This document shows positions 1 to 7,950 of a stretch of DNA of 64,000 nt, one piece after another (within the stretch, counting starts at the first letter, position 1; the number at the start of each line of letters is the position of its first letter). Origin of the DNA: JAVWHX01 sp036639875 (GTDB taxonomy: Bacteria > Bacillota_I > Bacilli_A > Erysipelotrichales > Coprobacillaceae). The stretch is taken from assembly GCA_036639875.1 (NCBI GenBank), contig JAVWHX010000002.1, forward strand, positions 40,352 through 104,351, given 5' to 3'. The notes below the pieces were generated by a model, which had not been told where the DNA came from, did no database searches, and worked only from the letters and a program-made list of their open reading frames with translations. Both the position numbers and the translations under genes were made by a program.

Positions 1-737
1 TTTCTTTCTTTTTCTGGTACAAAAGATAAACTTCTTTCAATAATTTTATAAAGAGTAGTAGTTGTTTCTATAGTGTGACCAGCTTTTAAGAATGAATCAA
101 TGTTTTTAGCTATTTCTTTAGCATAAGGTTCATCTGAATTATCAATAAAGAGTTGTTCTAATTGATCCTTATTTAATTCTAATAATCGTTTTGAAGCAGG
201 GATGCCTTTTTGAGGATTTAATCTTAAATCTAAAGGTCCTTCTTTTTTATAAGAGAAACCTCTTTCTGGATTATCTATCTGCATAGATGAAACTCCTAAA
301 TCAGCTAAAACAAAATCAAATAATCCAACTTCTTCAGATACTAAATCAATATCTTTAAAATTACATAATTTAACTGTCAGAATATCTTCACCATATCCCT
401 TATTTAATAATCTTTCTTTTGTTTTTACACTCTCAATAGGATCAATATCTAATGCATACATATGACCAGTATGATTTAAACATTCAAGCATCTTTAAAGT
501 ATGTCCACCATATCCTAAAGTACAATCTAAACCTATTTCTCCTTCTTGAATATTTAAAAACTCTAAAATTTCATCAACCATAATAGATAAATGCATACCG
601 ACAGGAGTACTTCCTTTTTGGATAACTCTTTCTATTGTTTCTGGATATAAATCAGGATTTAATTCTTTATACTTCTCATTATATTTCTTAGGGTGAGTAC
701 CTTTATATCTCACTCTTCTTTTATGTGTAGGTTCCAT
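1..737 (-). CDS. rsmH: RsmH-type 16S rRNA (cytosine-N4) methyltransferase, partial
   Basis: SAM-dependent methyltransferase of the RsmH/MraW family, which N4-methylates C1402 of 16S rRNA. Translated from the complementary strand, it shows the SAM-binding motif DCTLGYGGHT, the motif ADLGVSSMQID and the family signature RGFSYKKEGPLDLRLNP. The start at 737 is preceded by GGGAGGA. The left edge cuts off the C-terminus (about 245 codons are present; the family has about 310). It has a basic N-terminal extension of about 40 residues (MEPTHKRRVRYKGTHPKKYN) before the usual beginning, and it is not next to a division cluster (mraZ/ftsL/pbp), so it may be a second, extended RsmH paralogue rather than the dcw-linked one. 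Family assignment is firm; exact target is inferred. Confidence 0.88.
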   Translation of the reverse strand, partial: MEPTHKRRVRYKGTHPKKYNEKYKELNPDLYPETIERVIQKGSTPVGMHLSIMVDEILEFLNIQEGEIGLDCTLGYGGHTLKMLECLNHTGHMYALDIDPIESVKTKERLLNKGYGEDILTVKLCNFKDIDLVSEEVGLFDFVLADLGVSSMQIDNPERGFSYKKEGPLDLRLNPQKGIPASKRLLELNKDQLEQLFIDNSDEPYAKEIAKNIDSFLKAGHTIETTTTLYKIIERSLSFVPEKER

Positions 738-912
738 TTATATTCGTCCTCCCTTTAGTATCAGCAAGTTTACTATACTTAATCATATTATCATTATAGA
801 ATAGGATATGTCTATAAAATGTTATTGGATATAGGTATTAAAACAATATTCATATAACAGTAATTTACTTAATTACTTAAAATTTCTTACTTATCTGATA
901 AATATAAAGGGA

Positions 913-942
913 TTGACCTTTTCATCAATATCACACTATGAT
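913..942 (+). promoter_or_regulatory. Sigma-A promoter for alpha/beta hydrolase
   Basis: TTGACC (913-918), an 18-bp spacer and TATGAT (937-942), placed 38 bp before the hydrolase start. The rest of the 738-980 gap between the divergent genes shows no other clear element. Confidence 0.5.
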
Positions 943-980
943 ATCATATAATTATCATTGAATTTAGAGGAGATATTGTT

Positions 981-1856
981 ATGAAAAAAGGTTTGAATTT
1001 TAGAACAATAGAAAGTCAAGAGAAGTATTTTGATGTATATGATCAATCACTTAAACTCATATCAGTACCTTTTAGTGAAAAATATGTCTCAACATCATTT
1101 GGAGAGAGTCATGTTATTTGTTGTGGGGATAAAAACAATCCACCACTTGTATTACTTCATGCTGCAAGTTGTGGTTCGACAATTTGGTATCCTAATATTA
1201 TGAGTTGGAGTCAAGACTATTGTATATATGCTATTGATTTAATAGGTGAATCATCAAAAAGTATTCTCACCCATAAAATGAAAACGCCATATGATAATGC
1301 AAAATGGCTTGATGAAACACTGGAACAATTAAATCTTGATAAAATATTTCTTTGTGGACTATCTATTGGTGGATGGACAGCAACCAATTATGCAGGTTAT
1401 TTTCCACAACATATATTAAAATTAATACTTTTAAGTCCAGTTCAAACCTTTGCTAAGATGTACTCTCGTTATTTTATAAAGATAATGAAAATGGGTTTTC
1501 ATCCAACAAGAGAAAATGTTGAGAATTATATTGGCTGGGGGAATGCAAAAGAAGCACCTTTACCTAATTCTATCATTGAACAATTCACTATTTCTGTTAT
1601 GAATATGAATTCAAATGTAAGTTTTCCTAAATGGATAAAGAAAGAGCACTTTGATAAAATCAATATGCCAGTACTTGTTGTGTTTGGTGAAAATGAATTT
1701 GCATTTCCAATTAAAAAGGCAATGAAAAGAGCTCGTTTGTTAATAAAAAACTTAGAGTTAGAAATTGTTGAAGATGCATCACATCTATTGTCTGTGAGTA
1801 AACCTGATTATATAAATCAAAGAATTAAGGAATTTATTGAAAATAAAAAGACATAA
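981..1856 (+). CDS. Alpha/beta-fold hydrolase
   Basis: Cytoplasmic alpha/beta hydrolase of 291 residues with no signal peptide. The oxyanion-hole region reads LLHAASCG (about 58-65), the nucleophile elbow is GLSIGG with Ser128, the acid-bearing segment is VFGENEF (about 234-240) and the catalytic His is likely His268 in DASHLL. The start follows AGAGGAGA at good spacing. The acid position holds Glu/Asn rather than the usual Asp, so the third triad member is uncertain. It is a single-gene unit with its own promoter, followed by trigger factor. Substrate unknown; related proteins include esterases and C-C hydrolases. Confidence 0.8.
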   Translation: MKKGLNFRTIESQEKYFDVYDQSLKLISVPFSEKYVSTSFGESHVICCGDKNNPPLVLLHAASCGSTIWYPNIMSWSQDYCIYAIDLIGESSKSILTHKMKTPYDNAKWLDETLEQLNLDKIFLCGLSIGGWTATNYAGYFPQHILKLILLSPVQTFAKMYSRYFIKIMKMGFHPTRENVENYIGWGNAKEAPLPNSIIEQFTISVMNMNSNVSFPKWIKKEHFDKINMPVLVVFGENEFAFPIKKAMKRARLLIKNLELEIVEDASHLLSVSKPDYINQRIKEFIENKKT

Positions 1857-1949
1857 ATATGTGGAAATATATATTTCATAATAAAACTATTTCTTATTTT
1901 TTATTTTATGTTACAATATGAATCATGTTAATATTGAAAGGATAAAATT

Positions 1950-2900
1950 ATGGCAAAAGTAATAAAGTTAGGGCAATACAAAGGAATAGAAGTTAAGGTA
2001 GAAAAACATACAGCTACTCAAGAAGAAGTAGAACAACAAATTCAAGGATTACTTTCTCAAACACCTTCATTTACAGATAAAGATGGAGAAGTTGAAAATG
2101 GAGATTTAACAACAATTGATTTTGAAGGATTCAAAGATGGTGTTGCTTTTGATGGTGGTAAAGCTGATGGACATCAATTAGAAATCGGATCAGGACAATT
2201 TATTCCTGGTTTTGAAGAACAAATGATTGGAATGAAAAAAGGTGAAACAAAAGAATTGAATTTAACATTCCCAGAAGAATATGGAATGCCTGATTTAGCT
2301 GGTGCAGATGTTGTGTTTAAAGTTACAGTACATAACATTCAAAACAAACAAGAGTCAGAGTTAAACGATGAATTCGCTGTATCATTAAATATACCTAATG
2401 TACAAACAGTTGAAGAATTAAAGAAAGAAATGGAAGCACATATTCAATCACAACATGATCAACAATATAGAAATGAAGTTGAAAATGCAATTTTTGAAGC
2501 AGTTCTTAATGATAGTGAAGTTGAATTATCTGATGAAGATGTTGAAAAAGCAATGAATCAACATATTCAACATATTGGTTTTGAATTATCAAGACAAGGT
2601 ATGCAATTAGACCAATATCTTCAAATGATGGGTATGGATGAAGCAGCATTAAAAGAACAAATCAAACCATCTGCTTCTCAACAAGCTAAATTCGAAGCAG
2701 TTATTGATGGAATTATTAATGCTGAAAATATTTCAACAACAGATGAAGAAGCTGATCAACAAGTAGAAGCAATTGCTACACAAAATCAAGTTACAAAAGA
2801 ACAAGTTTTAGAACAAGTAACTTTAGATAACTTAAAACATGATTATAATCGTGTAAAAGCAAGTCAATTAGTTATTCAAAGTGCAAATATCAAAGATTAA
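1950..2900 (+). CDS. tig: Trigger-factor-like FKBP-type peptidyl-prolyl isomerase lacking the ribosome-binding domain
   Basis: 316 residues, against about 430 for standard trigger factor. Residues 1-45 match the linker that normally follows the ribosome-binding domain (KLGQYKGIEV). Residues 48-130 form the FKBP-type PPIase domain (DFEGFKDG, GSGQFIPGFEEQ, FPEEYG), and 135-316 the helical C-terminal chaperone arms. No ribosome-docking loop and no coding remnant is visible upstream; a possible -10 (TACAAT, 1912-1917) and the RBS AAAGGA lie directly in front. It therefore probably acts as a soluble chaperone/PPIase rather than a ribosome-tethered one. A full-length trigger factor may exist elsewhere in the genome. 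It ends in its own terminator. Confidence 0.85.
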   Translation: MAKVIKLGQYKGIEVKVEKHTATQEEVEQQIQGLLSQTPSFTDKDGEVENGDLTTIDFEGFKDGVAFDGGKADGHQLEIGSGQFIPGFEEQMIGMKKGETKELNLTFPEEYGMPDLAGADVVFKVTVHNIQNKQESELNDEFAVSLNIPNVQTVEELKKEMEAHIQSQHDQQYRNEVENAIFEAVLNDSEVELSDEDVEKAMNQHIQHIGFELSRQGMQLDQYLQMMGMDEAALKEQIKPSASQQAKFEAVIDGIINAENISTTDEEADQQVEAIATQNQVTKEQVLEQVTLDNLKHDYNRVKASQLVIQSANIKD

Positions 2901-2909
2901 ATAGTATCT

Positions 2910-2936
2910 GGTTTCCTTTTTAGGAAACCTTTTTTT
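2910..2936 (+). terminator. Intrinsic terminator of the trigger-factor-like gene
   Basis: GGTTTCC, a 6-nt loop, GGAAACC, then a run of T. Confidence 0.9.
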
Positions 2937-3029
2937 ATAAATATATTTTATTAGATATTTTAAATACCTAAATTCAAAGAAAATGGTTATAATATTTGTA
3001 GATAAAGATTTATTTTATGGAGGTCATTA

Positions 3030-3752
3030 ATGAATGCGAATAAAGAAATTTTATCATCAATTATGCATCAACTTGAACAACTTGGTAAAGAACAAACGAA
3101 AAAAACATATATGAATCATGGGGCGCGAGAACCATTGTTTGGAGTGACGACAGGAGCATTAAAACCACTTGCTAAGAAAATAGGAAAGGATTATGAATTA
3201 TCAATACAACTATATAATACTGGGAATTATGATGCTATGTATCTGGCTGGAATGATTGCTGATTATAACAAAATGACAAAGCAAGATTTTGAAAAATGGA
3301 TACAGGAAGCTTACTGTCATGGTATAGCAAATTATACAGTTGCAGTCACATTAGCTGAATCTTGCTTAGCACAAGAATTAGCTGATAATTGGATAAAAAG
3401 TGATGAGGAATTATATGCTTCAGCAGGATGGTCATGCTATGAATGGTTACTAGGATATAAACCAGATAACAACTTTGATAAAGAAAAAATATTAAGGTAT
3501 TTAGAGGTTATTGAAAAAACGATTCATTCACAACCAAACTGGGTTAAATATGCCATGAATAACTTTGTAATTTCTGTTGGAATTTCCTATTTACCATCGC
3601 ATCAAGAAGCAATTCAAGTTGCACAGAAAATTGGTGTTGTTATTGTTGATAATGGTAAAACAAATTGTCAGACACCTAATGCAACTGTATATATTCAAAG
3701 AGCTATAGATAAAAATCGTTTGGGATTTAAAAGAAGGAATGTAAGATGTTAG
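3030..3752 (+). CDS. AlkD-like DNA alkylation repair protein
   Basis: 240-residue HEAT-like helical protein of the DNA alkylation repair family (AlkC/AlkD superfamily), whose members excise N3/N7-alkylpurines. Features seen: the N-terminal REPLFGVTTGALKPLAKKIGK segment split over residues 33-53, helical pairs throughout, a Trp-rich patch (ASAGWSCYEW) and the C-terminal CQTPNATVYIQRAID region typical of this sub-branch. The start follows GGAGG; a TATAAT lies at 2988-2993. The DUF1801 gene starts 21 bp downstream, so the two are probably co-transcribed. Activity is not certain: several members of this branch lack a proven glycosylase function. Confidence 0.8.
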   Translation: MNANKEILSSIMHQLEQLGKEQTKKTYMNHGAREPLFGVTTGALKPLAKKIGKDYELSIQLYNTGNYDAMYLAGMIADYNKMTKQDFEKWIQEAYCHGIANYTVAVTLAESCLAQELADNWIKSDEELYASAGWSCYEWLLGYKPDNNFDKEKILRYLEVIEKTIHSQPNWVKYAMNNFVISVGISYLPSHQEAIQVAQKIGVVIVDNGKTNCQTPNATVYIQRAIDKNRLGFKRRNVRC

Positions 3753-3773
3753 AACTTAAGGAGATGAAAATCA

Positions 3774-4145
3774 ATGAAAACATTTGAAGATTACTTAGCG
3801 ACAATTTCCAATGAAGAACATCGCTATCAATTAAAAGAATTATTGGATTGGGTGAAAACCACATTCCCACATTTAGAAACAAAAGTCGCATGGAATCAAC
3901 CCATGTTTATAGATCATGGAACATTTATTATTGGTTTTAGTGTTGCAAACAAGCATTTTTCTATTTCACCAGAAGTTTTGGGTATCAAAAAATTTTCTAA
4001 AGATATAGAAAATTCTGGTTATAGTCAAAGTCGTAATCTTTTTAGAATAAAATGGACTGATAAAATAGATTATGACTTATTAAAACATATGATTCAATTT
4101 AATATTGACGATAAAATAAACTGCACAAGTTTTTGGCGTTCTTAA
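3774..4145 (+). CDS. DUF1801 (YdhG-like) protein
   Basis: 123-residue small alpha/beta protein of the DUF1801 family, which includes B. subtilis YdhG and frataxin-like iron-chaperone candidates. The family's central pattern is present: KVAWNQPMF, then FIIGFSVANKHFSISPE, then a C-terminal IKWTDKIDYDLL segment. It lies 21 bp after the AlkD-like gene behind an AAGGAGA RBS. Family function is poorly established. The following 186 bp to the next gene hold only a possible -10 (TATACT, 4296-4301). Confidence 0.75.
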   Translation: MKTFEDYLATISNEEHRYQLKELLDWVKTTFPHLETKVAWNQPMFIDHGTFIIGFSVANKHFSISPEVLGIKKFSKDIENSGYSQSRNLFRIKWTDKIDYDLLKHMIQFNIDDKINCTSFWRS

Positions 4146-4331
4146 ATGGTTGCAAGATAATATCATGAATAATAAGTTTCAAAATCATATGCGAATTTAA
4201 GTGATGAGGATTTAAGTACTTATATTTTCTTAACATTTGGATATCTATTATAAGTAAGATTGGTTTTCAATCTTCTTTTTTCTTTGTTTCTAAGTTATAC
4301 TATATTTAATAAGGATGAAAGGAGTATAAAG

Positions 4332-5162
4332 GTGGAAAAGAATAAGTATGATCAAGATATTGAAGTCATATTATCGCATCAATATGATCAAGGTGCAGAT
4401 TTATGGACAACTCCTGATAAGCGATTATTAAAAGGAGGACCATTCTCAACATTAGAAAGTGTCAGTTACTTAATCGAATTAGGAATGCCAAAAGAAAACA
4501 TTATAATGAAACAAGTTGCAGATTTGATATTTGATGCATGGCGAGAAGATGGCCGCGTAAAACTATATCCTACTGGTGGTATTTATCCATGTCAAACTGC
4601 TATCGCAATCGAAACACTCTGTAAAATGGGTTATGTTAATGATGAACGTGTAAGAAAATCATTAACATATTTCTTAGATACACAGGAAACTGATGGTGGT
4701 TGGAAGTGTAATAAATATAGTTTTGGTAGGGGTGAAGAAACAAATTATTCTACACCTAATACAACATTAACTATCTTGGATATATTTCGTTATACAGATT
4801 ATCTTAATAATGAGTCTTCACTAGATAAAGCAGTAGAATTCTTATTACAACATTGGGTAATAAGAAAGCCTATTAGCCCATGTCATTATGGTATAGGAAC
4901 GTTATTTATGCAATGTGAATATCCATTTAGAGGTTATAATCTTTTCTATTATGTTTATATCTTATCTTTTTATGATTATGCAAAGAAAGATAAAAGATTT
5001 CTTGAGGCTTTCAAAGTATTAGAAAGTAAAACAATTAATAATCAAATGGTTGTTGAAAGAGTTGTTCCTAAACTTGCTAAATTATCATTTTGTAAAAAAG
5101 GTGAAGTTAGCGAACTAGCTACAAAAAGATGGGATGAAATCTTAATAAATATTCATTCATAA
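4332..5162 (+). CDS. Alpha/alpha-toroid protein related to squalene cyclase/prenyltransferase repeats
   Basis: 276-residue protein rich in paired helices with a QW-like motif (ETDGGWKCNKYSFG, about residues 122-135) and a second toroid-type turn (TGGIYPCQTAIAIETL, about 80-95). This resembles the prenyltransferase/squalene-oxidase repeat fold. The GTG start is chosen because GGAG sits 7 bp upstream; an in-frame TTG at 4260 has no RBS. It lacks the DXDD or DCTAE motifs of functional terpene cyclases, so catalysis is doubtful. It contains several Cys and His (CHYGIG, MQCEYP) that could bind a metal. It stands alone between the DUF1801 gene and the ABC operon. Function unknown. Confidence 0.55.
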   Translation: MEKNKYDQDIEVILSHQYDQGADLWTTPDKRLLKGGPFSTLESVSYLIELGMPKENIIMKQVADLIFDAWREDGRVKLYPTGGIYPCQTAIAIETLCKMGYVNDERVRKSLTYFLDTQETDGGWKCNKYSFGRGEETNYSTPNTTLTILDIFRYTDYLNNESSLDKAVEFLLQHWVIRKPISPCHYGIGTLFMQCEYPFRGYNLFYYVYILSFYDYAKKDKRFLEAFKVLESKTINNQMVVERVVPKLAKLSFCKKGEVSELATKRWDEILINIHS

Positions 5163-5166
5163 TATT

Positions 5167-5194
5167 AAGTCATATTGAAAAATATGGCTTTTTA
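5167..5194 (+). terminator. Intrinsic terminator after the toroid protein
   Basis: AGTCATAT / ATATGGCT stem (8 bp with one G-U), loop TGAAAA, followed by T5. Confidence 0.75.
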
Positions 5195-5213
5195 ATTTCT
5201 TTCTCAAATATTC

Positions 5214-5244
5214 TTGACTCTCCACTTAGGGGAGATAGTATTCT
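5214..5244 (+). promoter_or_regulatory. MerR/BmrR-type promoter and operator for the ABC exporter operon
   Basis: TTGACT (5214-5219) and TATTCT (5239-5244) are separated by 19 bp, the long spacer characteristic of MerR-activated promoters. The spacer holds a 17-bp near-perfect palindrome centred on 5227 (TCTCCACTTAGGGGAGA, one mismatched pair). From memory this closely resembles the B. subtilis BmrR site. The gene for a BmrR-like regulator is the last of the same operon. Confidence 0.8.
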
Positions 5245-5267
5245 TCAATTACAAGGAGGGAAGAGAA

Positions 5268-5990
5268 ATGAATGAATGTATAAAAGTTCAAAATTTAACA
5301 AAGTCGTATGATGAACGAAATGTAGTTAATGATCTAAGTTTTGAAGTAAAGAAGGGTGAAGTCTTTGGTTTACTTGGTCATAATGGTGCAGGGAAGAGTA
5401 CAACAATTAGTTGTATTTTAGGATTAACATCTTTAACTCGTGGACAAGCAATAGTGCTTGGTATGAATCCTAAAAAGAATAGGAAGGTATTGTTTGAGAA
5501 AGTTGGAGTTCAATTACAACATTCTCATTATCAAACGAATATTAAGGTTAATGAAATATGTGAGGAGATGTCAGTTCTTTATAAAAATCCAAATGATTAT
5601 CACGAATTATTAAAACAGTTTCAATTAGAAAACTTTATAGATCAAAAAGTCAATGATTTATCAGGTGGAGAAAAACAAAAACTCTCAGTTTTATTAGCGC
5701 TTATTTCTAATCCAAAAATTATCTTTTTAGATGAACAAACAACTGGTTTAGATGTTGCTGCAAGGCGTGAGGTTTGGCAATTGTTGAAGAAACTGAAAGA
5801 AAAAGGTATGACGATATTTTTAACAACGCATTATATGGAAGAAGCAGAAAATCTTTGTGATCATGTTTTGATTTTAAAAGAAGGACAAAAAGTTGTTGAA
5901 GGAACTGTTCAAGAGATTGTTAAAAAGAGTCCGTATAAAAATTTAGAAGAAGCTTATTTATGGTATGTAGGGGAGGAAAAACTAGTATGA
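5268..5990 (+). CDS. ABC-2 type exporter, ATP-binding subunit
   Basis: 240-residue ATPase of a drug/lipid-type ABC-2 exporter. Walker A is GHNGAGKST, the signature is LSGGEKQK and Walker B is IIFLDEQTTGLD (EQ where EP is usual), followed by the switch His in LTTHYMEEAE. The start follows AAGGAGGG; a longer in-frame reading back to 5214 would run through the promoter and is rejected. Its stop overlaps the permease start (ATGA), so the subunits are translationally coupled. Probably induced by the substrate through the MerR regulator. Confidence 0.92.
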   Translation: MNECIKVQNLTKSYDERNVVNDLSFEVKKGEVFGLLGHNGAGKSTTISCILGLTSLTRGQAIVLGMNPKKNRKVLFEKVGVQLQHSHYQTNIKVNEICEEMSVLYKNPNDYHELLKQFQLENFIDQKVNDLSGGEKQKLSVLLALISNPKIIFLDEQTTGLDVAARREVWQLLKKLKEKGMTIFLTTHYMEEAENLCDHVLILKEGQKVVEGTVQEIVKKSPYKNLEEAYLWYVGEEKLV

Positions 5991-6727
5991 AACAATTCAC
6001 AACATTTTTAAAGGTTGAAGGTAAACTAGGATTACGTTGTCCTGATGGTTTGATTTTTGGAGTTGGAATGCCAGTAGGAGTCTTGATGTTAATAGCTATT
6101 ATTGGTGGTGGTCGAACAGCAGGGGAAACCAATTATACTTTCTTACAAAGTGCATTTGCATCACTGCTTACAGTTGGAATTTGCGCGACTGCTTTTATGG
6201 GTCTTCCGTTAACGATTGCAGAATACCGTGATAAGAAAATTTTAAAGCATTTCTTTGTAACACCAGTGAGTCCAATGTTAATATTATTTGTACAAGTGTG
6301 TATATCTATGTTAACAGCGATTTTATCAGCAATACTAGTGGCATTGATTGCCATTGTATGCTTCGATTATCAGATGCAGGGAAATGTTTTCTATTTTATA
6401 GGAGCTTATTTTCTTGTGATGTTATCAATGTTTAGTTTAGGGATGATTTTAGCAAGCTTATGTAAAACATTAAAGATAGCGAATGTTGTGACAACATTTG
6501 TCTATTTTCCAATGTTGTTTTTATCAGGTGCTACTATTCCTTATGAGTTGTTTCCATCTTTTTTACAAAGTGTTGCAAATGTTTTACCACTAACTCATGG
6601 AATACGTTTACTTAAAGACGTATCGTTAGGTGTTTTAAGTGATCAAGCATGGTTATCAATTCTTGTTTTGGTTGTCTTTATAGTTGCAGGAATAATCATT
6701 TCTGTTGTATCATTTAAATGGGAATAA
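5987..6727 (+). CDS. ABC-2 type exporter, permease subunit
   Basis: 246-residue integral membrane protein with about six hydrophobic segments. It includes a Gly-rich TM1 (GVGMPVGVLMLIAIIGGG) and the ABC-2 hallmark late segment FPMLFLSGATIPYELFPSFL before the last helices. The start overlaps the ATPase stop and follows GGGGAGG. Together the two subunits would form a dimeric-type exporter. Given control by a BmrR-like regulator, the natural cargo is probably a hydrophobic or cationic compound; that is inference. Confidence 0.9.
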   Translation: MKQFTTFLKVEGKLGLRCPDGLIFGVGMPVGVLMLIAIIGGGRTAGETNYTFLQSAFASLLTVGICATAFMGLPLTIAEYRDKKILKHFFVTPVSPMLILFVQVCISMLTAILSAILVALIAIVCFDYQMQGNVFYFIGAYFLVMLSMFSLGMILASLCKTLKIANVVTTFVYFPMLFLSGATIPYELFPSFLQSVANVLPLTHGIRLLKDVSLGVLSDQAWLSILVLVVFIVAGIIISVVSFKWE

Positions 6728-6736
6728 GAGAGGAAA

Positions 6737-7612
6737 ATGGTGAATATTATGGAAAATAAATATCGACCATGTCAAGTCAATCAAGATGTTAAACTTTATA
6801 AAATAGGTTTGTTTTCACAAATGACAAGATTAACGATTAAAACATTAAGATATTATGATGATATAGATTTATTAAAACCATCTTATGTAGATGAGATTAA
6901 TGGCTATCGTTATTATACATCTGCTCAATTGCCAACTTTATATAAAATTATTTCATTGAGAGATATGGGGCTTTCGATTCCAGAAATTAAAGATGTATTA
7001 GCTGGGAAATCGGAAGAAAAAGTATTAATAAAAAAGAAAACCCAATTGTTGAAGGAGATAGCTGAATTGAACAATAAACTTGCATGTATTGAGGGTTACT
7101 TATCAGGAGATTGTTTAGATAGCAAATATAGGGTTGTTATGAAGTCGTTGCCAGAAGTGATTGTTGCTTCAATGAGAGTTCATCTTAATAGTTATGATGA
7201 CTTATTCCATAAAATGCCTGAAATGGGTCATGAGATGGAAAAGAGGAATTGTGAATGTGCACTGCCAGAATATTGCTATACAATGTATTATGATGATGAA
7301 TATAAAGAGAATGATGTTGATGTAGAGATATGTGAATCTGTAACTGAATTGAAAGAGGATACTCAAAAAGTGCAATTTAAAGTTGTTTCAGAAGTTGAGT
7401 TGGCTGCTTGCACATTACATCTTGGACCATACACGCGTTTACCACAAGCGTATATGGCTGTTGTTAAGTTTATTGAAGAAAGTGGTTATGAGATTATTGG
7501 TCATGTCAGAGAGTCTTATATTGATGGAATATGGAATAAAGAGACTGATGAGGAATGGTTAACAGAAATCCAAATTCCAGTTAGAAAAATAAAGGCAGAA
7601 AATATATTATAA
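6737..7612 (+). CDS. MerR-family transcriptional regulator with GyrI-like effector domain (BmrR type)
   Basis: N-terminal winged-helix MerR domain (YKIGLFSQMTRLTIKTLRYY, then a YYDDIDLLKP turn and GYRYY), a dimerisation coiled coil around residues 90-120 and a C-terminal GyrI-like ligand-binding domain of about 150 residues. The architecture and length match BmrR (about 280 residues). It is the third gene of the exporter operon, 9 bp after the permease. Start is uncertain: ATG 6737 is only 3 nt after AGAGG, GTG 6740 is better spaced, and ATG 6749 is also possible. It likely binds the 5214-5244 operator and activates its own operon. Confidence 0.9.
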   Translation: MVNIMENKYRPCQVNQDVKLYKIGLFSQMTRLTIKTLRYYDDIDLLKPSYVDEINGYRYYTSAQLPTLYKIISLRDMGLSIPEIKDVLAGKSEEKVLIKKKTQLLKEIAELNNKLACIEGYLSGDCLDSKYRVVMKSLPEVIVASMRVHLNSYDDLFHKMPEMGHEMEKRNCECALPEYCYTMYYDDEYKENDVDVEICESVTELKEDTQKVQFKVVSEVELAACTLHLGPYTRLPQAYMAVVKFIEESGYEIIGHVRESYIDGIWNKETDEEWLTEIQIPVRKIKAENIL

Positions 7613-7624
7613 ATGTGGATTCAT

Positions 7625-7652
7625 TCTGTTAATATTGCTCTGTTAATATTGC
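7625..7652 (+). repeat. Perfect 14-bp tandem duplication
   Basis: TCTGTTAATATTGC occurs twice head to tail, just after the merR stop and 13 bp before a strong promoter. Confidence 0.9.
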
Positions 7653-7664
7653 AATAACAAGTAA

Positions 7665-7692
7665 TTGACAATTAGCAAATATAATGTATAAT
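7665..7692 (+). promoter_or_regulatory. Consensus sigma-A promoter with no gene behind it
   Basis: TTGACA (7665-7670), a 16-bp spacer and TATAAT (7687-7692). Predicted transcription would start near 7699 and reach a hairpin at 7721 after about 22 nt. No open reading frame follows. Confidence 0.7.
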
Positions 7693-7698
7693 GTTATT

Positions 7699-7755
7699 GA
7701 AATGTTATTTATAATACAAGAAAAGGAAGAGCTGTTACTCTTCCTTTTCGCTTTT
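7699..7755 (+). ncRNA. Putative short RNA (about 55 nt) ending in a shared hairpin
   Basis: Bounded by the consensus promoter at 7665-7692 and the hairpin at 7721-7748. It overlaps the 3' end of a predicted minus-strand transcript. Existence is inferred from promoter and terminator only. Confidence 0.3.
7721..7755. terminator. Bidirectional terminator hairpin between convergent promoters
   Basis: Perfect 11-bp stem AAAAGGAAGAG / CTCTTCCTTTT with a 6-nt loop. T-rich tails follow on both strands, so it could end transcripts from either side. Confidence 0.7.
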
Positions 7756-7950
7756 ATGAGGAAATGCTATTTATAATATTGGATCAGCCTAAATAACTTA
7801 GATTATTTAAACTTTGTAGAAATAACCAAGAGAATAATAGTGAGTATCACTCAATATTCCATGATTCATTTCCTCCATATCATGTTTTCACATCTCCTCG
7901 AAAATAGAACATAAGTCCCACCTCCTTATAAAAGCATAGCTATTTGCTAC
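7721..7950 (-). ncRNA. Putative minus-strand RNA with chained mini-ORFs
   Basis: An extended -10 on the minus strand (TGTTATGAT, 7965-7957) would start a transcript near 7950, ending at the 7721-7748 hairpin. It carries AAGGAGGTGG ahead of a 10-codon ORF (7912-7880). That overlaps by ATGA a 5-codon ORF (7883-7866), which overlaps by ATGA a 20-codon ORF (7869-7807, MNHGILSDTHYYSLGYFYKV). The layout resembles type I toxin-antitoxin loci, but none of the peptides is a hydrophobic toxin. It may be a degenerate locus or a plain regulatory RNA. The rest of the 7613-8212 gap shows only an inverted repeat (TGATAAC/GTTATCA, 8167-8195). Confidence 0.3.

Noticed and set aside
7680..7685. TATAAT nearer to the TTGACA at 7665
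   Set aside because: The 9-bp spacing is too short; the second TATAAT at 7687 gives 16 bp.
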